Shown piece by piece: positions 1 through 5,554 of a stretch of DNA of 14,288 nucleotides. Position 1 is the stretch's first letter. Each line of letters starts with the position of its first letter. This stretch comes from an uncultured bacterium (GTDB taxonomy: Bacteria > Cyanobacteriota > Vampirovibrionia > Gastranaerophilales > Gastranaerophilaceae). Location: NCBI GenBank assembly GCA_900314375.1, contig OMVC01000141.1, forward strand, positions 1-14,288, in the 5' to 3' direction. The position numbers and the translations under genes are program-made. The notes under the pieces were generated by a model. It ran no database searches and had not been told where the DNA came from. It saw only the letters and a program-made list of their open reading frames with translations.

Positions 1-75
1 ATTTTAATCATACGATTAAAGGATACTAAAATTCTAATAAATGCTAATATTATAATGACAGAAGGATTATTATAA
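1..75 (+). CDS. Possible C-terminal end of an upstream gene (partial)
   Basis: Frame 1 is open from the window edge for 24 codons and stops with TAA at 73-75, two bases before the cdd start codon. The other two forward frames close early, at about 5-7 and 27-29. Tight spacing of this kind is common inside an operon, so this may be the tail of the gene preceding cdd. The tail is rich in Ile and Leu and contains no recognisable motif, so no product is assigned. A 24-codon open frame in AT-rich DNA can arise by chance. A small 7-bp hairpin (3-9 with 14-20) lies inside it. Confidence 0.3.
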   Translation: MLIIRLKDTKILINANIIMTEGLL

Positions 76-77
76 AT

Positions 78-464
78 ATGACTTACGAAGAATTAATGCA
101 AAAAGCGATTGAAGTATCGAAAAATTCTTATTCACCTTATTCAAAATTCGCAGTAGGTGCTTGTTTAGAAACTGTAAACGGCAAAATATATACCGGCTGC
201 AATTTTGAAAATTCCAGCTTTGGTATGACGATATGTGCTGAACGAAACGCGGTAGGTTCTGCTATTGCTGATGGAGAACAAAAAATTAAGGCTATTGCAA
301 TATATTCTCCGAACCAAGATAATTGTGCACCTTGCGGGGCTTGCAGACAGGTGTTGCATGAATTCTGCGACCGAGATGAAGATGTTGCTATAATCCTTAA
401 AAACGGGAATGAACTCAAAATATACACACTTGCTCAATTGTTGCCGGAAAGTTTTAATTTATAA
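78..464 (+). CDS. cdd: Cytidine deaminase
   Basis: This enzyme hydrolyses cytidine and deoxycytidine to uridine and deoxyuridine in the cytoplasm, for pyrimidine salvage. The 128-residue protein has the usual length of the small homotetrameric, zinc-dependent class. The zinc and catalytic signature is complete: Cys53-Ala-Glu55-Arg56, with Glu55 as proton shuttle, and Pro85-Cys86-Gly-Ala-Cys89-Arg90 supplying the other two zinc cysteines. The substrate-binding Asn42-Phe-Glu44-Asn45 segment is also present. The start is supported by AAGGA at 62-66, although the 11-nt spacing is long. The stop overlaps the next start by one base (TAATG), so the downstream gene is probably translationally coupled. 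No clear promoter lies in the 77 bases upstream, which fits cotranscription with a preceding gene. Confidence 0.96.
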   Translation: MTYEELMQKAIEVSKNSYSPYSKFAVGACLETVNGKIYTGCNFENSSFGMTICAERNAVGSAIADGEQKIKAIAIYSPNQDNCAPCGACRQVLHEFCDRDEDVAIILKNGNELKIYTLAQLLPESFNL

Positions 465-676
465 TGTATATATTTGAACTCTTAACAAAAATTTTTAAAG
501 GTAAAAAATACAAAAAAATGTTTAAATATCAGGCGGATTATAAGGATGATATAACAGAAAATCCTGATGATTGCGAACATTTTTTTATGCCTTTAGATTC
601 TACAAATGAAATGTTTGCCTGCAAATATTGCGGGCTTGTAATTCCAAAAGATAAATTAAATAATAAAAAACAATAA
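464..676 (+). CDS. Small Cys/His protein, possible zinc-binding, unknown function
   Basis: This 70-residue protein is not one I can name. The N-terminal third is strongly basic (several Lys between residues 9 and 21). The C-terminal half has a Cys37-x-His39 pair, the segment FMPLDST, then Cys53-x-x-Cys56-Gly. This arrangement could bind one zinc ion as a mini zinc ribbon; that is inferred from spacing only. The start overlaps the cdd stop by one base. The nearest purine-rich stretch (GGAAAG, 445-450) is too far away for a standard ribosome-binding site, so translation probably relies on ribosomes finishing cdd. A later Met at residue 19 has no better ribosome-binding site. The frame is clean and the cysteines are evenly spaced, so I take it as real. 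Confidence 0.65.
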   Translation: MYIFELLTKIFKGKKYKKMFKYQADYKDDITENPDDCEHFFMPLDSTNEMFACKYCGLVIPKDKLNNKKQ

Positions 677-777
677 ATAAGCAATAAAGATAATATTCTA
701 CTACCTCTTATGGCGATTATTTTTTTTTATGCGCAATATAAACTTTAAATAAGACAGATATTGTGGAGTGAATGATT

Positions 778-1083
778 ATGTTTATTGGAAATAGTTGTAA
801 TGATTGTATATACAATCGATTGGAAATGAAAAATGTTGATAAAAACATTCTTGATTGGTTCGAAGATATTATAGACGAAAATAAATGTAAAATAGAGCGT
901 AAAGAATGGAAAAGCAAATATAACAGTTATGTTGTGTATGATTATGAACCGTTTTGCACTGAAGGCTTTGAAATAAATCTTGTTATATCCTCTCGTGACA
1001 GGTCATATTTGAATTTTATCAAATATCTTTATGATGAAAAATTAAGCACAATAGAATTTTTAAATAATTGTATTTCAATGTAA
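778..1083 (+). CDS. Small hypothetical protein with N-terminal CxxC
   Basis: The protein has 101 residues and unknown function. Two in-frame ATGs lie at 772 and 778. GGAG at 765-768 is only 3 nt from the first but 9 nt from the second, so the second is chosen. Visible features are Cys7-x-x-Cys10 near the N-terminus, further single cysteines in the middle, and an otherwise charged, aromatic-rich, soluble-looking chain without a signal peptide or membrane segment. It is separated from the cdd pair by about 100 bases and followed at once by a strong hairpin terminator, so it is probably a single-gene unit. No clear promoter could be assigned upstream. I do not recognise a family. Confidence 0.6.
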   Translation: MFIGNSCNDCIYNRLEMKNVDKNILDWFEDIIDENKCKIERKEWKSKYNSYVVYDYEPFCTEGFEINLVISSRDRSYLNFIKYLYDEKLSTIEFLNNCISM

Positions 1084-1122
1084 AAAAAGTAAGCACCCAC
1101 GTTATGTGAGTGCTTACTTTTT
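1084..1122. terminator. Bidirectional intrinsic terminator
   Basis: A long inverted repeat lies between two convergent genes. The left arm is 1084-1100, the loop 1101-1105 and the right arm 1106-1122, with a single internal mismatch. The GC-containing core (GTAAGCAC with GTGCTTAC) is flanked by A5 on the left and T5 on the right, so RNA from either strand ends in a U tract. It should stop transcription from the small + strand gene ending at 1083 and from the zinc-ribbon gene ending at 1136. Confidence 0.9.
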
Positions 1123-1135
1123 AAGTATATAATTA

Positions 1136-1444
1136 TTATTCTGCAGAAATCGTTTCCGTTTCAGCTTGTGCTTCTTCATTAACAAGCTTAAAACATTCTT
1201 TACAATAAACCTCTTTACCCGGAACAGGTTTGAAAGGTACTTGTGTTTGTGCGCCGCATTTTGAACAAACTGCATCATGCATTTTTCTTGAACGCCTGTG
1301 CAATTTTCTTCTTGCTTTTCTACATTCGTTGCATCTTTTCGGTTTGTTTACAAGACCTTTTTCTGCGTAAAATTCTTGTTCACCGGCAGTAAAGACAAAC
1401 TCGCAACCGCAGTCTTCACATACTAACTTTTCATCTTCGTACAT
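1136..1444 (-). CDS. Double zinc-ribbon protein
   Basis: This 102-residue protein has two zinc-ribbon modules. The first has Cys9-x-x-Cys12 near the N-terminus and a CNEC pair near residues 38-41, separated by the aromatic-rich segment EFYAEKG and the KPKRC junction. The second has a CSKCG pair near residue 60 and CKEC near residue 81. Between them is a very basic stretch (RKARRKLHRRSRK), and the tail is acidic. This matches the 'probable zinc-ribbon domain' family of low-GC and related bacteria, whose function is not established; the basic linker suggests nucleic-acid or ribosome contact (inference). AGGAGA at 1451-1456 lies 6 nt from the ATG, a strong ribosome-binding site. A weak promoter can be drawn at 1501-1528. 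The gene ends in the shared terminator at 1084-1122. Confidence 0.85.
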   Translation of the reverse strand: MYEDEKLVCEDCGCEFVFTAGEQEFYAEKGLVNKPKRCNECRKARRKLHRRSRKMHDAVCSKCGAQTQVPFKPVPGKEVYCKECFKLVNEEAQAETETISAE

Positions 1445-1500
1445 TGTTTTTCTCCTGGTTTGTGTACTTTTGGTTTTATTAAGAAACCATTATCATCTTC

Positions 1501-1528
1501 ATTGTACACTTTTTTTCAAATTTTGCAA
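1501..1528 (-). promoter_or_regulatory. Candidate promoter of the zinc-ribbon gene
   Basis: On the minus strand TTGCAA (1523-1528) precedes TACAAT (1501-1506) with a 16-nt spacer, giving a leader of about 50 nt before the strong ribosome-binding site. The -35 match is 4 of 6. The same stretch can form a weak ACACTT...AAGTGT hairpin that might reduce read-through from tsaB. Confidence 0.35.
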
Positions 1529-1539
1529 GTGTTTTTAAA

Positions 1540-2157
1540 TTATCCCATAGGAGGCGGCTGAATATATAAAGGTTTTACATCCTGCCAATTACATTTATTA
1601 TGTTGTAATTTTTCATAAGCCAATTTAGCAAGTATATCTCCCAACGGGTATTGACTTTGCTGATAGGATGTTCCGCCAAGAATCTGTTGAAGTTTATCAT
1701 CAGTTATAAGCGTGTATTCTTTTTCTTTTAATTTTTCTTTAACTTCTTCAATTTGTACCGCTCCTTTGATTTCGTTATCAATATAAAGATACGCACAATT
1801 TTTTCTTGCATCCAGTGCTACCGCAGGATTTTTTTTATCCGGAAAAATTTTTGCAAGTACCTCTAAAGAAGAAACCCCGACAGCTTGTATATTCAGCTGT
1901 TGAGCCATAATTCTTGCAACTGTTGTGCAGGCTCTTATCCCTGTAAAACTACCCGGTCCGACATTAGTCCCGATTGCACCTATGTCTTTGGGGGTTAAAT
2001 TATTTGATTTCAATATATTTTTAATTGTCGAAATTAAAAAAGCCGAATGATATTTATTGTCTTTATTTTCTACAATTTCTGATGCTAAAATTTTGTCATC
2101 TTCCGCTAAAGTAACATACATCTTATCCAAACAGGTATCAAAAACCAAAATTTTCAT
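1540..2157 (-). CDS. tsaB: tRNA t6A37 biosynthesis protein TsaB
   Basis: TsaB is the non-catalytic partner of TsaD in the complex that transfers threonylcarbamoyl to A37 of ANN-decoding tRNAs. The 205-residue protein shows the ASKHA-type fold signature: an N-terminal ILVFDT strand with Asp7, a His-Ser pair at 37-38, and the diagnostic GPGSFTGIR at 67-75. At 205 residues it is slightly shorter than the usual 220-230. It follows tsaE after 3 nt. The ribosome-binding site AGAGGA (2164-2169) lies inside the last tsaE codons, 6 nt from the ATG. TsaB and TsaE act in the same reaction, so adjacency supports both calls. It is the last gene of the yebC operon. Confidence 0.95.
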   Translation of the reverse strand: MKILVFDTCLDKMYVTLAEDDKILASEIVENKDNKYHSAFLISTIKNILKSNNLTPKDIGAIGTNVGPGSFTGIRACTTVARIMAQQLNIQAVGVSSLEVLAKIFPDKKNPAVALDARKNCAYLYIDNEIKGAVQIEEVKEKLKEKEYTLITDDKLQQILGGTSYQQSQYPLGDILAKLAYEKLQHNKCNWQDVKPLYIQPPPMG

Positions 2158-2160
2158 TTA

Positions 2161-2634
2161 TTATCCTCTCAATTGTTCAATTATGCCTTTGCATTTATCT
2201 CCAAAACCTTCAAAAGAGTATTTTCTGTAATCATTATCATCATAAGTCACGTTTATTTTTATATGTTCAAAAGGAACTTGATTTTGAGAAAATTCTGCCC
2301 ATTCAACAAAAGTTATCTGTTTTCCTTCGGAATATTCGCGAAGTTCATCAAAAATAGTTTTCACACCTTCGTTTTCTAATCTGTATAAATCAAAATGATA
2401 AACAGGAATTTTTGCACTGTGATATTCGTTCAATATAACAAAACTCGGACTTGTAACTTTTTCGGTTATGCCGATTGCAGATGCAACTTCTTTTACAAAA
2501 GCGGTTTTACCTGCACCGATTTCACCGTACAAATTTATGAAACATCCGTCATCTTCAATTATGCGTGCAAATTTTTGTGCTAATTCTTTTGTATCATCAA
2601 GCGTTTTGCATATTTTTTCGTATTTATCAGTCAT
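2161..2634 (-). CDS. tsaE: tRNA t6A37 biosynthesis ATPase TsaE
   Basis: TsaE is the small P-loop ATPase that resets the TsaB-TsaD complex during t6A synthesis. The 157-residue protein has Walker A Gly37-Glu-Ile-Gly-Ala-Gly-Lys43-Thr44, the family TSPSF segment at 61-65, the HFDLYRL segment at 80-86, and FVEW at 109-112, which carries the acidic residue of the family's C-terminal active site. The ATG overlaps the end of the diguanylate cyclase gene by 8 nt (2627-2634). The preceding GTGGTGG is a weak ribosome-binding site, so translational coupling is likely. The gene ends in two successive in-frame TAA codons, the second filling the 3-nt gap to tsaB. Confidence 0.95.
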   Translation of the reverse strand: MTDKYEKICKTLDDTKELAQKFARIIEDDGCFINLYGEIGAGKTAFVKEVASAIGITEKVTSPSFVILNEYHSAKIPVYHFDLYRLENEGVKTIFDELREYSEGKQITFVEWAEFSQNQVPFEHIKINVTYDDNDYRKYSFEGFGDKCKGIIEQLRG

Positions 2635-3862
2635 TATTTACCACCACTTTATTTCTTCCGGTATTTTTAGCCTTATACAAAGCCTTATCAGCTTTAATAA
2701 TCAAATCTTCTACGTTGTCACTTTCTTTTAATTCATATATACCTAAACTTATTGTAATATTTATATTTTTAGTTTCAATATCAGGATTGAGTTTTGAAAT
2801 ATCGATTGTTTTGTTTTCTATTGCCCGTCTTAAACGTTCTGCGACCATTTTTGCTTCATGTATTTCGGTAAATGGCAGTAAAATAGAAAATTCTTCTCCT
2901 CCATATCGTCCTGCAATATCATATTCTCTCAACTGACCTCTGATAACTTTTGCAATAGTTTTTAGAACCAAATCCCCTACGGCATGACCGTATGTATCGT
3001 TAACGCTTTTGAAAAAGTCTATATCCGTCATAATTCCGCACAGCGGTGCGTGTTGACGTTTTGCATTGGCAACTTCTTGTTTCATACGTTCTTCTAATTG
3101 ATGTCTGTTATAAAAACCTGTTAAAGCATCAAGAGTTGCGTGTTTCAAAATCTCCGCATAAACATTTGCCCGATTGATAGTTATTGCAATTTGTGAAGAT
3201 AATTGCTCCAAATATTCTCTGTCTTTTGGGGTAATTTCTTTTTCCGTAGTTTTTATTACTAAAGCGCCGACATTTTTTGATTCGCTAATTAGAGGAATTG
3301 CATATATTTTTTTATCTTCCGAAAGTATATTTTTATCAACATATTGGATAATTCCTGTTATCTTATTGTCGTTACATGCACTTGGCCAAGCCAAAATATT
3401 ATAATCAGTGTCTTCTTTTTTTAAAAATATATATGATAGATAATCTTCAAAAAATTTATCCAGCATTTCACCAATAAGCGGAATAATGTATTTCAATTCA
3501 TATTGTGTTTCGATAATTTTTGCAATATTTTTCATCATATCGTGAAAATCAATATCTTTTTGCATTTTTTTACTCAAAACAATATTTTGAATTTTCAGCG
3601 ATATAAATTGCCCGACTATTGCCAAAAAATCGTCAAGTTCGTCTGTGCGTCTGCTGAATTCAATATTTGCAATATGTTTTTTATGCTTGTATAAAGGGAA
3701 TACATAGCCGTCGTACTCTTGAAACTTATTTTTATCGGTTTCTATTTTTATTTCGCCTGTTGAAAAATTTTGTTCAAAAAATTTACTCAAAGAAGACTCC
3801 AGTGATTTCTCACTGAAGCTTTCGTTTAAAATATGTGATAATTTTGAGATTTTATCAAGCAA
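2627..3862 (-). CDS. GAF-GGDEF diguanylate cyclase
   Basis: The protein is predicted to make cyclic di-GMP from two GTP. It has 411 residues, no membrane segment and no signal peptide, so it should be cytoplasmic. Residues 1-100 form a charged region of unclear fold, residues about 110-235 look like a GAF sensor domain, and residues about 240-408 form the GGDEF domain. The catalytic motif is GGEEF at 321-325, metal-binding Asp280 lies in the TDIDFFK segment, and an intact inhibitory I-site Arg312-x-x-Asp315 sits five residues before the active site. It should therefore be active and product-inhibited. The start is TTG at 3862, 2 nt after the yebC stop; the only good ribosome-binding site, GAGG in the last yebC codons, lies 7 nt upstream. 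The 3' end overlaps tsaE by 8 nt. The ligand of the GAF domain cannot be read from sequence. Confidence 0.93.
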   Translation of the reverse strand: MLDKISKLSHILNESFSEKSLESSLSKFFEQNFSTGEIKIETDKNKFQEYDGYVFPLYKHKKHIANIEFSRRTDELDDFLAIVGQFISLKIQNIVLSKKMQKDIDFHDMMKNIAKIIETQYELKYIIPLIGEMLDKFFEDYLSYIFLKKEDTDYNILAWPSACNDNKITGIIQYVDKNILSEDKKIYAIPLISESKNVGALVIKTTEKEITPKDREYLEQLSSQIAITINRANVYAEILKHATLDALTGFYNRHQLEERMKQEVANAKRQHAPLCGIMTDIDFFKSVNDTYGHAVGDLVLKTIAKVIRGQLREYDIAGRYGGEEFSILLPFTEIHEAKMVAERLRRAIENKTIDISKLNPDIETKNINITISLGIYELKESDNVEDLIIKADKALYKAKNTGRNKVVVNND

Positions 3863-3864
3863 TA

Positions 3865-4617
3865 TTAAACCTCTAAATTTTGTGCTATTTCATCAGGTAT
3901 TTCACAGTTTGCATAGACATTTTGGACATCATCCAATTCTTCTAATCTGTCTATTAAACGCATAACTGATTGAGCGGTTTTTTCATCCGTAACATCAATT
4001 GTATTTTTCGGAATTCTTGTAAATTCTGCAGTAGTGCTTTTGAAACCTTCTTTTTCCAAACCTTCAACAACAGTTTGAAAATTTTCAACAGAAGTCAAAA
4101 CACGGTATGTATCTTCATCTTCTTCTACATCATCTGCATCAAGGTTGATTGATGCTTCAAACAGCTTGTCAAAATCAACATTTTCACTATCAAATGCGAT
4201 AGAGCCTTTTTTATCAAACATCCAACCAACACAATTTGTTTCACCTAAATTGCCGCCGAATTTTGAAAATATAGAGCGTACATCGCCTGCAGTTCTGTTA
4301 CGATTATCCGTCATTGCTTCTACAACTACCGCGACTCCGCCAGCTGCGTATCCTTCATAAGTGATTTCTTCATAATTATCCGCTGCACCTGCGCCTGCGC
4401 CTTTATCTATTGCACGTTTAATATTATCATTTGGCAAGCCGGCAGCTTTTGCTTTTTCTATAGCTGTTCTTAAACGAAAATTGCCGGCAGGATCAGGGCC
4501 GCCAAGTCTTGCAGCTACTATAAGTTCTCTTGAATATTTTTGAAACACAACGGCTTTTTGACCGTCTGTTTTTGCTTTTTTATTCTTAATATTTGCCCAT
4601 TTTGAATGTCCTGACAT
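3865..4617 (-). CDS. yebC: YebC/TACO1-family translation factor
   Basis: The 250-residue protein has the full family layout, beginning MSGHSKWANIKNKK with the conserved GPDPAGNFRLR segment near residues 40-50 and GLPNDNIKRAI near 60-70. The acidic C-terminal half includes TRIPKN and ends with the DVQNVYAN strand. YebC proteins were long annotated as DNA-binding transcriptional regulators (PmpR). Later work, including on the mitochondrial homologue TACO1, supports a ribosome role in helping proline-rich stretches be translated. It leads the operon yebC-GGDEF-tsaE-tsaB. AGGGG (4626-4630) lies 8 nt from the ATG, and a good promoter is at 4657-4685. The pairing with t6A genes fits a translation-centred operon. 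Confidence 0.96.
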   Translation of the reverse strand: MSGHSKWANIKNKKAKTDGQKAVVFQKYSRELIVAARLGGPDPAGNFRLRTAIEKAKAAGLPNDNIKRAIDKGAGAGAADNYEEITYEGYAAGGVAVVVEAMTDNRNRTAGDVRSIFSKFGGNLGETNCVGWMFDKKGSIAFDSENVDFDKLFEASINLDADDVEEDEDTYRVLTSVENFQTVVEGLEKEGFKSTTAEFTRIPKNTIDVTDEKTAQSVMRLIDRLEELDDVQNVYANCEIPDEIAQNLEV

Positions 4618-4656
4618 ATTTATATCCCCTTATTTATGTGATTTCTTTACTGACTG

Positions 4657-4685
4657 ATAATAACAGAAATAGGTTTTATTTTCAA
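4657..4685 (-). promoter_or_regulatory. Promoter of the yebC operon
   Basis: On the minus strand TTGAAA (4680-4685) and TATTAT (4657-4662) are separated by exactly 17 nt; each box matches the sigma-70 consensus at 5 of 6. The leader before yebC would be about 33 nt. It lies just beyond the terminator at 4698-4730, which insulates it from the gene upstream. Confidence 0.7.
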
Positions 4686-4697
4686 TATTTTGTAAAG

Positions 4698-4730
4698 AAT
4701 AAAGGTGCGTTACCGCAACGCACCTTTATT
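4698..4730 (-). terminator. Intrinsic terminator of the phage-like gene
   Basis: A perfect 14-bp inverted repeat (4698-4711 with 4717-4730) surrounds a 5-nt loop, with the GC core GGTGCG. It starts 4 nt after the TAG stop of the minus-strand gene. In that direction the stem ends in TTTATT followed by CTTT, an adequate U-rich tail. Confidence 0.88.
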
Positions 4731-4734
4731 CAAC

Positions 4735-5406
4735 CTATATAAATGTGGCTGCAGTTTTTCCAACTTTTAAAGCTGTATCAAAAAAAGAATTTCCACGATT
4801 CGCGTTATATGCGTTCCATTGTGCCTGATATGCATTTTGATTGTATGAGTTCCCCGAACCTGCGTTGGCGGATGCCGCGTTCAAATATCCGAGTATATTG
4901 TTATTTAATTGAGTATTCAGACCGCTTAAGAATGAGAGCGTGTTTATTCTGTTTGACAATTCTTCGTTATATAAGTTATTTTGAGCCGTCATAAGTGTAT
5001 TGCTCAAATCTGCAACCGCTTGTGCACGTTTATTGGTTATTTTATCCAAATTGTTTAAAAATACCGAATTATCCAGATTACCGAAACGTGAAGCCACATT
5101 ATTCCTCAAATTTGTTTCCATCGGTGTATAAATTTCATTTATGGAATTTATGCCTTGTGTTTTCATTGCATCCAACTGTTGAGTCCATAAGTTCTTTTGA
5201 TTGTCAGAAATATTAAACAAATTTTTCAGGGAATTATTCATATTTCCTTGAATAGAATTGAGCATACTCTTTTCGTTTTTTGACATGTTGTAATTTGTGC
5301 TGACTGTATTACCTTTTTTTGTTGCAGTGGCCACTTTTTTGCCATTAATTGTTACTGCTCCGTTTGAATATTCAGGATATTGCGGAGCTTTTGATTTTTT
5401 ACCCAT
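4735..5406 (-). CDS. Phage-structural-like protein, standalone
   Basis: I cannot name this 223-residue protein. It begins MGKKSKAPQYPEY, the Lys/Pro-rich opening often seen in phage internal-virion or tail-associated proteins. The middle (about residues 60-165) is helical and rich in Asn, Gln and Leu, including RFGNLDNSVF followed by a helix resembling those phage proteins. A low-complexity Asn/Ala/Tyr/Gly segment (about 180-210) follows, then a short hydrophobic end. There is no signal peptide. The start at 5406 is preferred over an in-frame ATG at 5451: AAAGGA (5417-5422) lies 10 nt upstream of 5406, while 5451 has no ribosome-binding site. It has its own promoter and terminator, and no other phage gene is nearby. 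The phage link is pattern recognition, not proof; a lineage-specific cell protein is the alternative. Confidence 0.7.
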   Translation of the reverse strand: MGKKSKAPQYPEYSNGAVTINGKKVATATKKGNTVSTNYNMSKNEKSMLNSIQGNMNNSLKNLFNISDNQKNLWTQQLDAMKTQGINSINEIYTPMETNLRNNVASRFGNLDNSVFLNNLDKITNKRAQAVADLSNTLMTAQNNLYNEELSNRINTLSFLSGLNTQLNNNILGYLNAASANAGSGNSYNQNAYQAQWNAYNANRGNSFFDTALKVGKTAATFI

Positions 5407-5417
5407 AATAAATTTAT

Positions 5418-5434
5418 CCTTTCCGTACGGAAGG
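5418..5434 (-). promoter_or_regulatory. Palindrome overlapping the ribosome-binding site of the phage-like gene
   Basis: TTCCGTACGGAA (5421-5432) is a perfect 12-bp palindrome, extended to CCTT...AAGG with one unpaired base. On the minus-strand mRNA the 3' arm contains the AAAGGA ribosome-binding site, so folding would hide it. It could instead be a protein-binding operator within the leader. Confidence 0.5.
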
Positions 5435-5469
5435 ACAATACAGTAAAACATTTCGGCTGATACGCTTGT

Positions 5470-5498
5470 ATTATAACATTTTTTCTAAATTATGTAAA
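5470..5498 (-). promoter_or_regulatory. Strong promoter of the phage-like gene
   Basis: On the minus strand TTTACA (5493-5498), a 17-nt spacer and a perfect TATAAT (5470-5475) form a near-consensus sigma-70 promoter. Transcription should start near 5463, giving a leader of about 57 nt that holds the palindrome. It is divergent from the uvrA promoter, with about 18 bases between the two -35 boxes. Confidence 0.78.
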
Positions 5499-5516
5499 GT
5501 TCGTTGTATATATTAT

Positions 5517-5545
5517 TTGAAATAATTAATTATCCGTATGATAAT
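5517..5545 (+). promoter_or_regulatory. Candidate promoter of uvrA
   Basis: TTGAAA (5517-5522), a 17-nt spacer and GATAAT (5540-5545) each match consensus at 5 of 6. The expected start point is near 5552, only about three bases before the preferred uvrA start codon, so the mRNA would be leaderless or nearly so. No LexA-type box (GAAC-N4-GTTC or the cyanobacterial form) was seen. Confidence 0.6.
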
Positions 5546-5554
5546 ATATTTATT

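Noticed and set aside
720..728. Run of nine T after the small Cys/His gene, possible terminator
   Set aside because: No convincing GC-containing stem precedes the run.
2173..2936. Several open frames on the + strand opposite tsaE and the GGDEF gene
   Set aside because: They lie antisense to genes with complete family motifs, lack ribosome-binding sites and show hydrophobic, low-complexity translations typical of the reverse of AT-rich coding DNA.
5407..5451. Longer start of the phage-like protein at 5451
   Set aside because: No ribosome-binding site precedes it, and the extra 15 residues are encoded across the leader palindrome and ribosome-binding site of the better start.
5499..5516. Possible LexA/SOS box between the divergent promoters of uvrA
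   Set aside because: Only a single GTTCG half-site is present; no matching second half at the required spacing.
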